From a bacterium (GTDB lineage Bacteria > Chloroflexota > Dormibacteria > UBA8260 > Bog-877), in NCBI GenBank assembly GCA_021817025.1, contig JAKAWF010000190.1, positions 1 to 6,693 on the forward strand: DNA of 6,693 bases, written 5' to 3'. The notes beneath the pieces are model-generated. The model made no database searches, was not told the DNA's origin, and saw nothing but the letters and a program-made list of their open reading frames with translations. Of this stretch, positions 4,600 to 6,693 are shown piece after piece. The translations under genes were made by a program, and so were the position numbers. The first letter of the stretch is position 1; every line of letters starts with the position of its first letter.

Positions 4600-6438
4600 C
4601 TAGCCGCACCAGTGAGCAGGTAACTGCCAGAAGGCGGCACCGCCTCGCCAGTTGGGCCCGCGGCCGAGCACCAACGAGGTGGCCGCCACGACCAGCGAGC
4701 GATTCGGCGTCGGCCCTACGATCACGGCACGGGCGCCCCATCCGCACAGGTCGGCTCTTACGGCCACCTTGACCGACACCGTGACAGGCGGCAGGGTCCC
4801 CGCCTCAGCCTGCTGCCAGAGGGCGCCAAGAGCCCCGTCGGGGACCGCACTGATCCTCCTCCCGTGGGGGCCCGCAGTAATGGCGTATCCCCATGGAAGC
4901 CGGAACCGGAAGCCCGAGTCCGCCTGCCACACCATCGCGTCCACGTTGTAACGGACGCCGGGTCCTGCCACGGCGACCTCGCTACCTTGGGGGATGCTCT
5001 GCAGGTAGTGTGCCGCAGTGAAGAAGGCCGGAGTTGGCACGATCCACCGGGCCAGCGGACCAGAAGGCACCAGGGGCAGGACGGCGACCAGTGCTAGGGC
5101 CGCCGGACCAGCCACCAGGGCATCCATCCGCTCGGGCCAGTGACGGTCAAGCACGAGTGCCAGGCACAGCCCGACCGCCAGACAGGCGATACTGCCCATC
5201 CGATCCGGCGCCATCACGGAGAAGATGGGGAGGTGCACCAGGATCGCCCAGGGCAGGGGGACCTCGGTGCGCAGTCCTGCGACGGTCAGCTCTGGTCCGA
5301 GCGACAGCACCACCGCGGAAGCCGCTACCAGCACCGATCCCCGCACCCAAGGGTCGGCGCGGTAACGCCATCCCGCCCAAGTGATGATCAGCACGAGCGG
5401 GAGGCCGAGATAGAGCGCAGGACCGAAGCCGGGAGCAAGCCGATTTCCCAGTGACTCCAGAAGTGGAGCGGGACCCAGCAGTCCACCCTTCGGCACCACC
5501 AGGGTGAGCAGATCATCAAAGAAGCCGAAGGGACTCTCAAGCGAGTCATGTAGGCCGTGGCCCGGTCCAAAGAAGGCGGCCGCCAGAGGCACTCCCGCGA
5601 ACACCGCGAACGTACCCGCAGCGAGGCCCGTCTCCCTCCCCGCCTGCCGAAACCACTGACGAAGGCGGCGCCAGTTCGCCACCGCGAAGCCGATGGCGAC
5701 CAGGCCACCCACCAAGAGGCAGTCCGCCAGGATCTCCTGGCTTATCAATAGTTGGGCCGCCGCGATGGCGCCGAGTACCAGACCGTCCGTCATTCGGTGG
5801 TGGTCCGCCCGCAACACGCGCACCAGGAAGTAGAGGAGCGGTGGAACCAGCCACAGATTGACCAGGAAGAGGTGACCGTCGGCAGCCTCACCCAGGATCC
5901 ACGGCGAGAAGCCAAAGATGAGGCCGCCCACCCAAGCGGGCCCTCGGTGGACGGAGACGGTCCCGATGGTGAGGTAGGCGGATGTGGCGGACAGGGCCAG
6001 GCCCGCCGTCACTCCCAGATTGTATGCGAACGTCGCGCCGGCGGCCAGGGTGACCGGGGTCAGCAGGAGCCCCAGTAGAGGCGCCGCGTCCTGCCACATC
6101 AGCCCGATGGGGTGGCCGGGAGGAGAGAGGTATGTGACTACCAGGGGATCGGTGCCGTGGGATACGGCGAAGGCCACCCAAGCGAGATACCAGGCATCAT
6201 GGGGGGCGTCGCCGTTAGCACCGATGACCTCGGTCCGAGGTGCCTGCCAGGCGCCGTGGGTGAGGTACAGCGCCAGTCCTGCGTAGACCGCCAGCGCCAG
6301 AAGCAGGGACCCGGGGACGATCAGGCGCCGCCGCCATCCCACCGTCAGTGGTCCCCATCGCGATTGGCTCGCGACCTGGCCGCGGCGGCACGCTGGAGAG
6401 CCAGGCTCCGCGCCTGTGGTCCGCACACGAGCGCCCAT
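4600..6438 (-). CDS. Polytopic membrane protein, GT-C type glycosyltransferase-like
   Basis: This 612-residue integral membrane protein is of the kind found in high-GC bacteria. After a polar, basic N-terminus (1-38) comes a first helix at about 39-60, then a loop with GDAPHDAWYLAW (76-87). That loop places acidic residues (D77, D81) where GT-C enzymes keep their catalytic Asp. Further hydrophobic segments lie near 119-158, 168-182, 190-208, 219-253, 271-290, 338-354, 366-382, 396-410, 416-430 and 439-458. A soluble C-terminal domain follows at about 465-612, ending in WQLPAHWCG. GT-C enzymes transfer sugars from polyprenyl-phosphate donors to cell-envelope acceptors or proteins; the substrate here is unknown. 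ATG (6436-6438) was chosen because a purine-rich GGGGGGTGAG precedes it closely and upstream residues look non-coding. Regular G/C-ending codons suggest a resident chromosomal gene, unlike the cluster to its left. Confidence 0.9.
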   Translation of the reverse strand: MGARVRTTGAEPGSPACRRGQVASQSRWGPLTVGWRRRLIVPGSLLLALAVYAGLALYLTHGAWQAPRTEVIGANGDAPHDAWYLAWVAFAVSHGTDPLVVTYLSPPGHPIGLMWQDAAPLLGLLLTPVTLAAGATFAYNLGVTAGLALSATSAYLTIGTVSVHRGPAWVGGLIFGFSPWILGEAADGHLFLVNLWLVPPLLYFLVRVLRADHHRMTDGLVLGAIAAAQLLISQEILADCLLVGGLVAIGFAVANWRRLRQWFRQAGRETGLAAGTFAVFAGVPLAAAFFGPGHGLHDSLESPFGFFDDLLTLVVPKGGLLGPAPLLESLGNRLAPGFGPALYLGLPLVLIITWAGWRYRADPWVRGSVLVAASAVVLSLGPELTVAGLRTEVPLPWAILVHLPIFSVMAPDRMGSIACLAVGLCLALVLDRHWPERMDALVAGPAALALVAVLPLVPSGPLARWIVPTPAFFTAAHYLQSIPQGSEVAVAGPGVRYNVDAMVWQADSGFRFRLPWGYAITAGPHGRRISAVPDGALGALWQQAEAGTLPPVTVSVKVAVRADLCGWGARAVIVGPTPNRSLVVAATSLVLGRGPNWRGGAAFWQLPAHWCG

Positions 6439-6670
6439 ACTCACCCCCCAAGCAGGCAACGGACCCCTGTTTACCACCTTGTGCTTGGGCCGCGCCCCGC
6501 TCACCCGGCTCGCGGTCGAGCTCGCCGACCATTTGGCCACCTGCCCGGTCTGCCGCCCGGGCAACATGGCCGCATGCCCGCAGGGCCTCGCCCTCGTCGA
6601 CGCCTTCGCGGCCCAGCGCGATGAGGTCCTGGCCGACGAAGACCGCGAGGACGCGGAGCCCCAGGGGTGA
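6416..6670 (+). CDS. Small acidic protein with H-x3-C-x2-C-x7-C metal-binding pattern
   Basis: This 84-residue reading starts at GTG 6416. The strong preference for G/C third positions from about 6500 to the TGA at 6668-6670 supports real coding on the plus strand. ELADHLATCPVC (35-46) and the following ACPQG give H39, C43, C46 and C54, a plausible zinc site resembling the H-x3-C-x2-C core of anti-sigma zinc-finger domains. The tail from residue 69 is highly acidic. There is no membrane helix, so it is not a complete membrane anti-sigma factor. The start is uncertain: GTG 6416 overlaps the divergent membrane gene by 23 bases, while TTG 6479 would give 63 residues and avoid the overlap. The in-frame P-L-F-T-T shared with the repeat at 4432 argues for the longer form. 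Its role may be DNA or protein binding, but this is unknown. Confidence 0.68.
   Translation: MVRTRAPILTPQAGNGPLFTTLCLGRAPLTRLAVELADHLATCPVCRPGNMAACPQGLALVDAFAAQRDEVLADEDREDAEPQG
6456..6482. repeat. Second copy of the GGTGGTAAACA dispersed repeat
   Basis: The minus strand carries AAGGTGGTAAACAGGGGTC, matching the copy at 4432-4458 with one base difference at the left edge and one single-base indel. It lies about 20-45 bases before the ATG of the membrane gene and inside the N-terminal part of the plus-strand small gene. The two copies are direct repeats about 2 kb apart and bracket the membrane gene. Confidence 0.5.
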
Positions 6671-6682
6671 GCACCTGGGGCT
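6657..6682 (+). terminator. Hairpin at the stop codon of the small metal-site gene
   Basis: AGCCCCAGG (6657-6665) pairs perfectly with CCTGGGGCT (6674-6682) around an eight-base loop that contains the TGA stop. The position and nine-pair GC-rich stem suit a terminator. No T run is visible before the window ends, so a stabilising or regulatory hairpin is also possible. Confidence 0.45.
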
Positions 6683-6693
6683 GAGAGCGGCTA

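Noticed and set aside
1..6693. CRISPR array, transposase, integrase or rRNA
   Set aside because: No regularly spaced repeats of the right length, no DDE or tyrosine-recombinase motifs and no rRNA sequence were seen on either strand.

Overview
The window is high-GC bacterial chromosome. An actinomycete-like host is my best guess. It rests on the GC-rich, G/C-ending codons of the genes at the right end, the GTG starts, and a large multi-pass membrane protein of a type common in Actinomycetota. No marker in the window fixes the phylum.

Layout, left to right: (1) a complete tRNA-Asp(GTC) gene on the + strand (49-126, CCA encoded); (2) about 520 bases with no convincing gene, holding three copies of TGACGCCA and an imperfect palindrome resembling an iron-box; (3) a compact set of minus-strand genes, transcribed right to left from about 4420 to 649; (4) an intergenic block (about 4381-4599) with a candidate promoter, nested palindromes and an 11-bp perfect inverted repeat; (5) a minus-strand gene for a 612-residue polytopic membrane protein of GT-C glycosyltransferase type (4600-6438); (6) a plus-strand gene at the right edge for a small acidic protein with an H-C-C-C metal-binding pattern (6416-6670), ending in a hairpin.

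The most interesting part is region 3. In transcription order it encodes: a 311-residue protein with a beta-rich N-terminal half and a helical HEPN/Abi-like C-terminal half; a 550-residue beta-class amino-methyltransferase with a C-terminal Mrr-like PD-(D/E)XK nuclease domain; a 97-residue protein of unknown function; a possible 40-residue mini-protein; and a 209-residue protein with one N-terminal membrane helix, a coiled coil and a beta domain. The junctions are tight: a GTGA stop/start overlap, a ribosome site overlapping the previous stop, and a second GTGA overlap. This suggests co-translation. A modification-plus-nuclease fusion, a HEPN-like partner and a membrane-anchored partner beside a tRNA 3' end look like a small defence island. 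The function as an anti-phage system is inference, and no integrase is visible.
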